Of a stretch of 5,129 nt of DNA, positions 1 to 5,129 are shown piece by piece; positions within the stretch are counted from its first letter, which is position 1, and each line of letters opens with the position of its first letter. A model generated the notes under the pieces. The model was not told the origin of the DNA and did no database searches. It saw nothing but the letters and a program-made list of their open reading frames with translations. The DNA is from Candidatus Zixiibacteriota bacterium (GTDB lineage: Bacteria > Zixibacteria > MSB-5A5 > GN15 > FEB-12): the NCBI GenBank assembly GCA_023132995.1, contig JAGLXI010000240.1, positions 1-5,129 of the forward strand, given 5' to 3'. A program made the translations under genes and the position numbers.

Positions 1-3000
1 GACGGCGTTATCCCAATTATGACCAACTCGGCTTTGCCGGGCACAGCCACGTACACGGACAATCTTGACGGCACGGGGACTTTTGACTGGACACCGACCC
101 TGGCGGATTCCGGGAGCTATCTGGTTACATTCTATGCGACAGATGGTGCTTTCCCGGCTGTAGCCGATTCGGAGACAATTACAATAACGGTATCCAATGC
201 CAACCAGGAACCGGTATTGGCCGTGATAGGCGACACAGTTGTACTCGAGGGCGCCAACCTGCACTTCACTACCTCGGCCACTGACGCCGACGGTGACATA
301 CCGGCCATGACCAGTTCGGCTTTGCCGGGGACAGCCACGTACACGGACAATCTTGACGGCACGGGGACTTTTGACTGGACACCGACGCTCGATGACTCCG
401 GGAGCTACCTGGTTACTTTCTATGCGACCGACGGGGCTTTCCCTGCTGTGTCCGATTCGGAGACGATCACGATAACGGTGTCCAACACCAACCAGGAACC
501 GGTGCTTACCTTTATCGGTACCCAGACTACGCCCGAGGGGGGCACGCTCGACTTCACGGCTTCCGCTACTGATCCGGACGGTGATACTCCATTCATGTCC
601 ACTTCCGAACTCCCCGGCGCGGCTGCGTTTGTCGACAACGGCAACGGCACCGGCACGTTTACGTGGGTCACCACATTCCTCGATGCCGGGACCTATCTGG
701 TAACTTTCTATGCGACCGATGAGTTCTTCCCTGGTTCGATTGATTCAGAGCAGGTGACGATTGTTGTCGGCGAAATCGGAAACCAGGCGCCCGTGTGGGT
801 CCCGCTGAACGATACTGCCGTCTACGAGGGAACCTCGCTGATCTTGAATGTGTCAGCCAGCGATCCGGATGGTGATTCGGTGGCCTTGTCGGTGAATACC
901 ACCCTGGGCGAATACGGCTTCGCTGACAACGGAGACGGCAGCGGTGTGCTGACCTATCAGCCCACATACGCCGATGCCGGTATTGACACCGTGCGTTTCA
1001 TAGCGACCGACGACGGCTCGCCGCAACTGTCTGCGATCTTTGAGATTACGGTAGCGACATACAATATCAACCAGCCGCCCGAGTTTGAACCGACCGGTCC
1101 GTTCACGACGGCAGTGAACGACACGCTTGTTTTCACGGTCACGGCATCCGATCCCACCGACTCTACCGGCGGCCGTCTGTATCTTTCGGTGCTCGACGGG
1201 CCGGCGAACTCACAATTAGTGGACAACGGCGACAATACGGGAACCTTCACGTTCGCACCGGCCGTCGGCCAGGCGGGCATTGACACCGTCATTTTCCTTG
1301 CCGTTGACGACGAAACACCGGGCTTGACCGGCAGCTTGCCGGTTGAGATCACTGTCCTGGCCATCAACTTCCCACCAGTTCTGAATTCAATCGGGCCCCA
1401 GGCCGTTCTGGAAGGTGAGGTGCTGGTGATCAATGCCTCGGCGATCGACCCCGACGGCGCCCTGCCCCCGATCATGTCGGTTGATACGGTGCTGGAAAAC
1501 GCCGCCTTCGTAGACAATCTTGACGGTACAGCCGTCTACACTTTCAGCCCCAACTACGTTCAGGCCGGGCTCTACGCCGTCACCTTCGAGGCCAGCGACG
1601 GCAGTGATTCCGACCAGGAAATCGTCCTGATACAAGTCAATGAAGCCGGTAACCAGGCTCCGGTGTTTGACTCGGTCCCGAGTCCTTCGGTAGTTGAAGC
1701 TGACACATTGATTGACATGGTGACCGGAAGCGATCCTGACTTGGATTCGATCTCGTTTACACTCGATACGGCCACCGTGCCTGAAAACTTCACCCTGACC
1801 GACAACGGCGACGGTACGGCCTCCTTCACCTTTACGCCAAGTTACGTACAGGCAGGTATTTACGATATTGGGGTGATTGTAAGCGACGGCGAGTTGGCGG
1901 ATACTGCCATACTGACAATAGACGTCGTTGAAGTGGGCAATCAGAAGCCGGCTCTGGCAACTGTATCCGATGCCTTTGTCAATGAGAACGAGAATTTAAC
2001 TTTTGAAGTGTTCGCTACTGACATTGATGGCCCGCCGCCGGTGCTGACGGCGGCGCCCCTGCCCGGAACCGCGACATTCGAGGATCCGGAGGCGGATGGA
2101 ATCGGTACTTTCGACTGGACACCCTCGTATGACGACTCCGGTGCCTATGTAATTACTTTTTACGCTACGGACGCCGATTTCCCATCCGATATCGACTCTG
2201 TGCAGGCGACCATTACCGTTGAGGACGTCAACCGGAAACCCTGGTACATGATTCCCTTCAATCAGGCTGATACAGTCTTCGAAGGGGACATTCTGGAGTA
2301 TTCCATCATTGCTTGGGACGATGACGGGTCGATTCCGTTTATCGAGGCGTATGTCAATGGCACCGACAGTCTTGCGACGAACATGACCCTTGAACAGTCT
2401 ATTGACGGTCTCAATAGAAACGGACTCCTGACATTCACTCCCGACCACAGTCAGGGTGATATCGTTCCTCCGTTCTACTACGTGAAGTTCTATATCATCG
2501 ACGAGTTTGACGCGAGCCTGATGGATTCATCCGAGACAATCACCTTCGAAGTCATTGACAAGAACCAGTATCCCTACCTGGAGACGTCCGACGGCCCGGG
2601 TCCTTTTGACATGGACGAAGGAGATACCCTTGCTTTCTGGGTGCGGTCTCACGATGATGACGGCATTTCTACGATGAGTGTCGAGAACCTGCCGGACAGC
2701 AACTGCTTGCTTGATCTTCCTGTCGACAGCGTGGCTATGTTCGAGTTCAGGCCCGATTATATTCAGGCCGGGCAGTATTTCGTCTCGTTTATTGCCATCG
2801 ACGATAATCTGGCGGCTGATACGCTGGTGATTGAAATCAACGTGGCTGAGGCCGGCAACCAGGCGCCCGTCTGGTCGACCCCGTTGCCCGATACGATCGA
2901 CGTGTTCGTCAGCATTGCCTTCGACACCACCGTGAGCGCCACCGACCCTGAAGGCGGCGGGGTGATTCTGGAGGCGACGCCCATCATCCCCAATGCGTCG

Positions 3001-3144
3001 TGGGATACCGCCAATGGCGAAGGCATTTACGCCTTTACCCCTGCCGTGGATCAGGCCGGCTCGGTGTATCAGGTGCTCTTCATCGCTACCGACGAACTCG
3101 GGGTCGCCGACACCATGATCACCCACTTCAACGTCACAAGCGCC
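1..3144 (+). repeat. Eleven tandem Ig-like/cadherin-like protein repeats (first one partial)
   Basis: Repeat boundaries, taken at the Asn codon of the N-Q/R/F-x-P motif, fall at 202, 490, 781, 1069, 1366, 1651, 1939, 2230, 2563 and 2857. The spacings are 96, 97, 96, 99, 95, 96, 97, 111 and 98 codons, and the last unit runs about 95 codons to the dockerin. Bases 1-201 are the tail of an earlier unit. The opening motif varies: NQEPV (202, 490), NQAPV (781, 1651, 2857), NQPPE (1069), NFPPV (1366), NQKPA (1939), NRKPW (2230) and NQYPY (2563). Acidic loops include DADGD, DPDGD twice, DPDGA, DPDLD, DIDGP, DDDGS, DDDGI and DPEGG. The unit at 1069 replaces this loop with DPTDSTGG. The unit at 2230 is the longest and most divergent. 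The regular spacing supports independently folding modules in an extended rod. Confidence 0.9.
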
Positions 3145-3342
3145 CTGCGCGGCGATACCGACAGCGACGACGTCTATACCATGAACGATGTTGTGTTCCT
3201 CGCCGCCTATATCTTCCGGAGCGGTCCCGCACCGCACCCGCTTGAATCCGGCGACGCCGACATGAGCGGCGCCGTGAATGTGGCCGACATCGCATATATG
3301 ATAAATTTCCTCTACAATTTCGGTCCGCGACCGCCGCAATAA
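1..3342 (+). CDS. Giant secreted tandem Ig-like repeat protein with C-terminal dockerin-like domain (5' partial)
   Basis: The frame is open from base 1 to a TAA at 3340-3342, giving 1113 visible residues. The true start lies upstream; the Met codon at 19 sits inside a repeat and is not a start. The visible protein is one partial and ten complete beta-sandwich repeats (about 95-111 residues each) followed by two EF-hand-like loops (codons 1051-1113). Each repeat follows one plan: N-Q-x-P-V opening, an E-G-x-x-L segment, an acidic D-P-D-G-D-like loop, D-N-x-D-G-T-x-x-F, W/F-x-P, then Q-A-G/D-S-G-x-Y-x-V-x-F-x-A-x-D and a closing I-x-V strand. This is the architecture of Ig-like/cadherin-like extracellular modules, where acidic loops often bind calcium. 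No catalytic domain, membrane anchor, LPXTG or type IX sorting tail is visible; the chain ends a few residues after the second EF loop. A role as an adhesin, scaffold or cell-surface stalk is inference, and an enzyme could lie in the missing N-terminus. A terminator follows 28 bases after the stop. Confidence 0.93.
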   Translation, partial: DGVIPIMTNSALPGTATYTDNLDGTGTFDWTPTLADSGSYLVTFYATDGAFPAVADSETITITVSNANQEPVLAVIGDTVVLEGANLHFTTSATDADGDIPAMTSSALPGTATYTDNLDGTGTFDWTPTLDDSGSYLVTFYATDGAFPAVSDSETITITVSNTNQEPVLTFIGTQTTPEGGTLDFTASATDPDGDTPFMSTSELPGAAAFVDNGNGTGTFTWVTTFLDAGTYLVTFYATDEFFPGSIDSEQVTIVVGEIGNQAPVWVPLNDTAVYEGTSLILNVSASDPDGDSVALSVNTTLGEYGFADNGDGSGVLTYQPTYADAGIDTVRFIATDDGSPQLSAIFEITVATYNINQPPEFEPTGPFTTAVNDTLVFTVTASDPTDSTGGRLYLSVLDGPANSQLVDNGDNTGTFTFAPAVGQAGIDTVIFLAVDDETPGLTGSLPVEITVLAINFPPVLNSIGPQAVLEGEVLVINASAIDPDGALPPIMSVDTVLENAAFVDNLDGTAVYTFSPNYVQAGLYAVTFEASDGSDSDQEIVLIQVNEAGNQAPVFDSVPSPSVVEADTLIDMVTGSDPDLDSISFTLDTATVPENFTLTDNGDGTASFTFTPSYVQAGIYDIGVIVSDGELADTAILTIDVVEVGNQKPALATVSDAFVNENENLTFEVFATDIDGPPPVLTAAPLPGTATFEDPEADGIGTFDWTPSYDDSGAYVITFYATDADFPSDIDSVQATITVEDVNRKPWYMIPFNQADTVFEGDILEYSIIAWDDDGSIPFIEAYVNGTDSLATNMTLEQSIDGLNRNGLLTFTPDHSQGDIVPPFYYVKFYIIDEFDASLMDSSETITFEVIDKNQYPYLETSDGPGPFDMDEGDTLAFWVRSHDDDGISTMSVENLPDSNCLLDLPVDSVAMFEFRPDYIQAGQYFVSFIAIDDNLAADTLVIEINVAEAGNQAPVWSTPLPDTIDVFVSIAFDTTVSATDPEGGGVILEATPIIPNASWDTANGEGIYAFTPAVDQAGSVYQVLFIATDELGVADTMITHFNVTSALRGDTDSDDVYTMNDVVFLAAYIFRSGPAPHPLESGDADMSGAVNVADIAYMINFLYNFGPRPPQ
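28..386 (+). repeat. Near-identical DNA direct repeat, copies 28-98 and 316-386 (offset 288)
   Basis: Copies at 28-98 and 316-386 are 71 bases with one mismatch (C42 versus G330), including a perfect 56-base run (43-98 = 331-386). The wider units 19-219 and 307-507 differ at about 25 of 201 positions by hand count. Only about four of the encoded 67 residues change (Asn to Ser, Ala to Asp, Ala to Ser, Ala to Thr), so most differences are synonymous. The other repeats of the gene match only at protein level. This looks like a recent unit duplication or a gene-conversion tract. Confidence 0.85.
3151..3339 (+). other. Dockerin type I-like domain at the C-terminus of the repeat protein
   Basis: Codons 1051-1113 hold two EF-hand-like calcium loops of the dockerin pattern DxNxDGxxxxxD. 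Loop 1 is D-T-D-S-D-D-V-Y-T-M-N-D (from 3154). Loop 2 is D-A-D-M-S-G-A-V-N-V-A-D (from 3256). Each is followed by a short hydrophobic helix (VVFLAAYIF and IAYMINFLYNF), as expected for the F-helix of each dockerin half. The second loop has Ser at position 5, where Asp is usual, and Gly at position 6 is kept. In cellulosomes such domains bind cohesins. In many FCB-type genomes similar domains end secreted proteins without a cellulosome, so the partner here is unknown. Confidence 0.82.
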
Positions 3343-3370
3343 TTGCGCCGCGGAAATGTTCCGAACTGGT

Positions 3371-3398
3371 GAAAAACCGCCCTGCAGGGCGGTTTTTC
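3371..3398 (+). terminator. Rho-independent terminator, perfect 28-bp palindrome
   Basis: Bases 3371-3398 are fully self-complementary about the centre 3384/3385. The GC core CCGCCC-TGCA-GGGCGG is flanked by A5 on the left and T5 on the right. The stem followed by a T tract, 28 bases past the repeat-protein stop, is a classical intrinsic terminator. The matching A tract means it could also work on the reverse strand. A small separate stem, CGGAA/TTCCG (3351-3355 with 3359-3363), lies just before it. Confidence 0.9.
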
Positions 3399-3455
3399 TG
3401 TTGGCCGCGACGGATACTCTCACACGACACAGAGTGGTAACAAATATGAGTCTGG

Positions 3456-3471
3456 AAGCGTAAAAACGCTT
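3456..3471. promoter_or_regulatory. Short inverted repeat overlapping the -35 box (possible operator)
   Basis: AAGCGT (3456-3461) and ACGCTT (3466-3471) are exact inverted copies separated by AAAA. The right arm shares its last two bases with the TTGACA -35 element, a position where a bound regulator would block RNA polymerase. Arms this short can arise by chance, so the operator reading is tentative. Confidence 0.3.
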
Positions 3472-3498
3472 GACAACTCGCCGTTACGGATGTATTTA
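3470..3498 (+). promoter_or_regulatory. Candidate sigma70-type promoter for the downstream secreted-protein gene
   Basis: A perfect TTGACA lies at 3470-3475. Seventeen bases later TATTTA (3493-3498) is the best-placed -10 candidate, in an AT-rich stretch and preceded by TG. The -10 matches the TATAAT consensus only in its first half, and TTTATT at 3495-3500 is an alternative. The site sits about 70 bases after the terminator of the upstream gene and points toward the gene at 3917. Initiation near 3505 would give a leader of roughly 410 bases. Confidence 0.5.
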
Positions 3499-3573
3499 TT
3501 AAAGTAGCCTTTGTAGGTGGAAAGCGGCCAGCACTTTCGCGGTCTTACGTTTTACTCTCTAATGGTGAGAGCA

Positions 3574-3640
3574 AAGTTTCGTGGGGTTCTCGTGAAGGAT
3601 GGCTGAGTGGTAGCTATCCTGTGTTGAGAACGAAGAACTT
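3574..3640 (+). promoter_or_regulatory. Three-tier extended stem-loop in the leader RNA
   Basis: Three nested helices share one axis. The outer is AAGTT 3574-3578 with AACTT 3636-3640. The middle is GTTCTC 3586-3591 with GAGAAC 3626-3631. The inner is AGGATGGCT 3596-3604 with AGCTATCCT 3612-3620, nine pairs including one G-U, closed by a 7-base loop at 3605-3611. The internal loops are asymmetric. Nested pairing of 20 base pairs in 67 bases is more than expected by chance and suggests a folded RNA element; its function is unknown. Confidence 0.45.
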
Positions 3641-3706
3641 ATCTTGGCAAATGAGACTTGTTAAGGCTTACTTCACCAATTATTGCTTTTATTGGACGAC
3701 TAATCC

Positions 3707-3747
3707 GAAACCGAGAGCAATCCACAGTTGTGCTTTATGTTGGTTTC
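3707..3747 (+). promoter_or_regulatory. Second two-tier hairpin in the leader RNA
   Basis: GAAACCGA (3707-3714) pairs with TTGGTTTC (3740-3747) over eight base pairs including one G-U. Inside, AGCA (3716-3719) can pair with TGCT (3731-3734); CAC/GTG (3723-3725 with 3730-3732) is a competing inner fold. The stem ends three bases before the Shine-Dalgarno-like sequence at 3751, so the two may act together. Confidence 0.35.
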
Positions 3748-3750
3748 AAG

Positions 3751-3765
3751 AAGGGAGGTGTATCC
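3751..3765 (+). promoter_or_regulatory. Extended Shine-Dalgarno-like sequence without a usable start codon
   Basis: AAGGGAGGTGTATCC closely resembles the full complement of the common 16S rRNA 3' end (AAAGGAGGTGATCC), with one substitution and one inserted base. No ATG, GTG or TTG lies 5-10 bases after GGAGG; the next ATG (3779) is 20 bases away and opens only ATG-TAT-TGA. GAGGT (3755-3759) can pair with ACCTC (3831-3835). It may be a ribosome standby site or a chance match. Confidence 0.3.
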
Positions 3766-3902
3766 GCGGATTAAGAGAATGTATTGACGGTTGCGTGTGA
3801 TTCCTTGCACGGGGCAGGTTGTCGCAGATTACCTCGCACCGGGTGATTGTTGTACCAGCCGGGTCTTGTGTGGGAATACGTTGGGAATTTAGTAATCTCT
3901 CG

Positions 3903-3909
3903 AAAGGAG
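3903..3909 (+). promoter_or_regulatory. Ribosome-binding site of the downstream secreted-protein gene
   Basis: AAAGGAG ends seven bases before ATG 3917-3919, an ideal Shine-Dalgarno spacing. It fixes the start codon, which is immediately followed by a typical signal peptide. Confidence 0.9.
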
Positions 3910-3916
3910 CAATTGT

Positions 3917-3994
3917 ATGGCAAGGAGAATTTCAATAGCGCTGGTGCTCTCCTTACTGGTGGTAGCCTTCCTGGCAATGTCAGTGGGCGCCGCT
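3917..3994 (+). other. Sec signal peptide of the secreted protein
   Basis: The N-region M-A-R-R carries two arginines. A hydrophobic core runs from about residue 5 to 21 (I-S-I-A-L-V-L-S-L-L-V-V-A-F-L-A-M). The C-region S-V-G-A-A precedes Q-K. Cleavage is expected after Ala26 (G-A-A) or Ala25. There is no lipobox Cys, so signal peptidase I is the likely processing enzyme. Base 3994 is the end of codon 26. Confidence 0.9.
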
Positions 3995-5129
3995 CAGAAA
4001 CCGGTTGAGAAACGGCAAGTGCTCAATCCTCTCATCAACAAGGTAGAAACATACGCCTTCCCGGATGAGCACGATTTTTCCGTTTCGACCGGCAGGGTCG
4101 TGCCGACTCAGTCCCTGGGCGGGACTCAGTCGCTTGCTGTGTCGCCGGGCGTGAAAGTCGGTGAGACCTGGTACGACTATCAGCGTAACGGCTCGATGCG
4201 CCGCATGATCAACTGGGGCTGGGGTCCTGACCTGGGTGATGGCGAGGTTTATGGCTTCGCGGTTCATTTCACCTATATGCAGTTGCCGGCTCCGGTTCTG
4301 GAAGATCGTCACATGTACTACAACGTCTACATGGGACAGGACGGCATTCAGCTTCAGCCTGGCCTGGGGGAGCCCGTTCAGGTTCCGGGTGAGTATGCCG
4401 GTTACGGCGGTCTTGATATGACCCAGACGCTGCGGACCGCTACAGGCGATCCCAGTGACACTATTCAGGCCCCAAACTCGGCTGTCATTGTCTGCCACAA
4501 CAACCAGGGTGCCGGCTACGCCTCCCAGGTGTACTATGATGACGGACCGATGTGGGCCTATTTCGCCCCTACCTCGCGTGTGCCTGACAGTGTGCAGTCC
4601 TATCCGGCCTTGTCGGGGAAAGAGGCGATCTGGCCGGCCATGCGGTATCACGATGTGCCCGGGAACCCCCCGGTGACGCACGTGATTGCGCAGACATCTG
4701 AGGAAAACGCCGCCGATCCGCAGTCGATCTACTATTTCCGCAAAGTTGGTGTTGGCATAGAAGGCGCCTGGGACTATCCGCCTTACGTGATCGACACCAT
4801 TTATGATCTCACGCAGGATGTCGCCTGCTCCATGACCGACGGCAAGATGGCCCTGGTCTGGACCGGCAACCTGCCCAATGCGGGTGACTGCGACACCTGT
4901 TCTGGTACCTCGACAATCCATGTCCAGTTGGACAACGATGTCTACTACCAGATTTCGGATAACTACGGCGCTGACTTCAATCCTCGTGTCAACGTGACCA
5001 AAAACGTTGACGGTGAGGCCGGTTACCGTTGTTACACCGACCTGACGGCCCTGATCACGCAGGATGCGTTGAACGGCGTTAACGCTCTGCATATTGGCTG
5101 GAGCGGCCGTGTCTGGCCGGCTGACGCCG
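3917..5129 (+). CDS. Secreted protein of unknown family, with a sialidase-type Asp-box-like motif (3' partial)
   Basis: ATG 3917 with a strong ribosome-binding site opens 404 codons plus one base, still open at the window end. The protein begins with a Sec signal peptide (codons 1-26). The mature part is rich in Tyr, Trp, Gly and Asp, as in secreted beta-rich folds. Visible landmarks are W-Y-D-Y-Q-R-N-G (85-92), N-W-G-W-G (99-103), H-N-N-Q-G-A-G-Y (194-201), a C-x-x-C pair (325, 328), other Cys at 193, 304 and 372, and S-D-N-Y-G-A-D-F (347-354). The last resembles a degenerate Asp box (SxDxGxxW) of sialidase/BNR beta-propellers. Short strand-like stretches such as A-L-V-W-T-G and L-H-I-G-W-S-G would fit propeller blades, but the evidence is weak. 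No catalytic residues could be assigned. It is likely exported to the periplasm or beyond; a sorting or anchoring domain would lie past the window. It is a separate unit from the upstream gene, behind its own promoter. A long reverse-strand frame over this gene is judged to be its shadow. Confidence 0.92.
   Translation, partial: MARRISIALVLSLLVVAFLAMSVGAAQKPVEKRQVLNPLINKVETYAFPDEHDFSVSTGRVVPTQSLGGTQSLAVSPGVKVGETWYDYQRNGSMRRMINWGWGPDLGDGEVYGFAVHFTYMQLPAPVLEDRHMYYNVYMGQDGIQLQPGLGEPVQVPGEYAGYGGLDMTQTLRTATGDPSDTIQAPNSAVIVCHNNQGAGYASQVYYDDGPMWAYFAPTSRVPDSVQSYPALSGKEAIWPAMRYHDVPGNPPVTHVIAQTSEENAADPQSIYYFRKVGVGIEGAWDYPPYVIDTIYDLTQDVACSMTDGKMALVWTGNLPNAGDCDTCSGTSTIHVQLDNDVYYQISDNYGADFNPRVNVTKNVDGEAGYRCYTDLTALITQDALNGVNALHIGWSGRVWPADA

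Larger units (their letters stand above)
3651..3800 (+). other. Doubtful 49-codon cysteine-rich reading frame within the leader
   Basis: ATG at 3651 to TGA at 3798-3800 encodes 49 residues with six Cys (positions 12, 27, 30, 37, 44, 48), including C-A-L-C and C-I-D-G-C. The same frame has no stop back to the TGA at 3471-3473. Against a gene: there is no Shine-Dalgarno before the ATG, nor before the in-frame GTG 3621 or TTG 3624. Third-position GC is only about 37%, unlike the flanking genes. AGA and AGG codons are frequent, and the frame runs through the predicted hairpins. It is recorded as a possibility, not as a gene. Confidence 0.12.
3505..3916 (+). other. Long non-coding 5' leader of the downstream gene
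   Basis: About 410 bases separate the candidate promoter from the start codon at 3917, with no convincing gene on either strand. The first part is AT-richer than the genes: hand counts give about 45% GC for 3601-3660 and 38% for 3661-3720, against about 62% for 4201-4260. It contains several inverted repeats: GAAAG/CTTTC (3520-3524 with 3534-3538), CTCTC/GAGAG (3555-3559 with 3567-3571), CCAAT/ATTGG (3676-3680 with 3691-3695) and the palindrome ATCCGCGGAT (3762-3771). Two larger structures are listed separately. No known riboswitch consensus was recognised. The leader length rests on the promoter call. Confidence 0.5.

Noticed and set aside
1..3342. The regular 288-297 base spacing as a CRISPR array or DNA satellite.
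   Set aside because: Units are in-frame protein modules that differ at DNA level. The period and divergence fit Ig-like domains, not CRISPR repeats.
2527..3423. A 298-codon reverse-strand frame covering the dockerin end and the terminator.
   Set aside because: It is antisense to a clearly coding repeat and dockerin region, and it starts beyond the terminator palindrome. Its composition is typical of a shadow frame.
3562..3606. A 14-codon mini-frame (ATG 3562 to TGA 3606) as a possible leader peptide.
   Set aside because: It has no Shine-Dalgarno sequence, and its start lies inside a small hairpin loop. The codon content shows no run of regulatory amino acids.
3597..3660. A tRNA-Ser-like string, GGATGGCTGAGTGG, at 3597-3610.
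   Set aside because: The resemblance is limited to the D-arm. No acceptor stem, anticodon arm, T-arm (GTTCGA) or correct spacing follows, and the bases are better explained by the nested hairpin.
3750..3772. Resemblance of AGGGAGGTGTATCCGCGG to the conserved T-box sequence AGGGTGGNACCGCG.
   Set aside because: It needs an insertion, and the tRNA-pairing TGGN bulge is changed to AGGT. No specifier loop or downstream terminator hairpin with a T tract is present, and the gene it precedes is not an aminoacyl-tRNA synthetase or amino-acid gene.
3784..3812. A second TTGACG at 3784 as an alternative promoter nearer the gene.
   Set aside because: The sequence 15-19 bases downstream (TTCCTTGCAC) has no acceptable -10 element.
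3980..5092. A 370-codon open frame on the reverse strand over the second gene.
   Set aside because: The + strand frame from 3917 has an ideal ribosome-binding site and signal peptide and stays open throughout. The reverse frame reads as Arg/Val/His-rich low-complexity protein with no recognisable motif, as expected for the antisense of a GC-biased gene.

Overview
The window carries two protein-coding genes on the + strand, both cut by the window edges, separated by a 574-base non-coding stretch (3343-3916). Both encode secreted or surface proteins. The combination of a very long chain of Ig-like/cadherin-like beta-sandwich repeats closed by a dockerin-type double EF-hand, a second Sec-exported protein of unknown family, roughly 55-60% GC coding sequence and clear Shine-Dalgarno use suggests an uncultured bacterium of the FCB superphylum. 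Zixibacteria or a relative is my best guess from general familiarity with such proteins. No ribosomal or housekeeping marker is present, so the lineage is an inference.

Region 1 (1-3342): the 3' 1113 codons of a giant extracellular protein. It contains one partial and ten complete repeats of about 95-111 residues, each opening with an Asn-Gln-x-Pro-Val type motif, followed by a C-terminal dockerin-like pair of calcium-binding loops. The gene starts upstream of the window. The first two repeats are close copies, also at DNA level.

Region 2 (3343-3916): a perfect 28-bp palindromic terminator, then a sigma70-like promoter (TTGACA at 3470) whose -35 box overlaps a small inverted repeat. After that comes an unusually long leader of about 410 bases before the next start codon. 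This leader is AT-richer than the genes and can fold into at least two multi-tier hairpins. It also holds an extended anti-Shine-Dalgarno-complementary sequence with no start codon in a usable position, and a frame without stops that ends in a cysteine-rich peptide but has no ribosome-binding site. The structured leader is the least explained part of the window.

Region 3 (3917-5129): the 5' 404 codons of a secreted protein with a textbook ribosome-binding site and signal peptide. The frame stays open to the window end. A long reverse-strand frame at 3980-5092 overlies this gene, but the + strand reading is the real one. The two genes look like separate transcription units. They share export as a theme but show no direct functional link.
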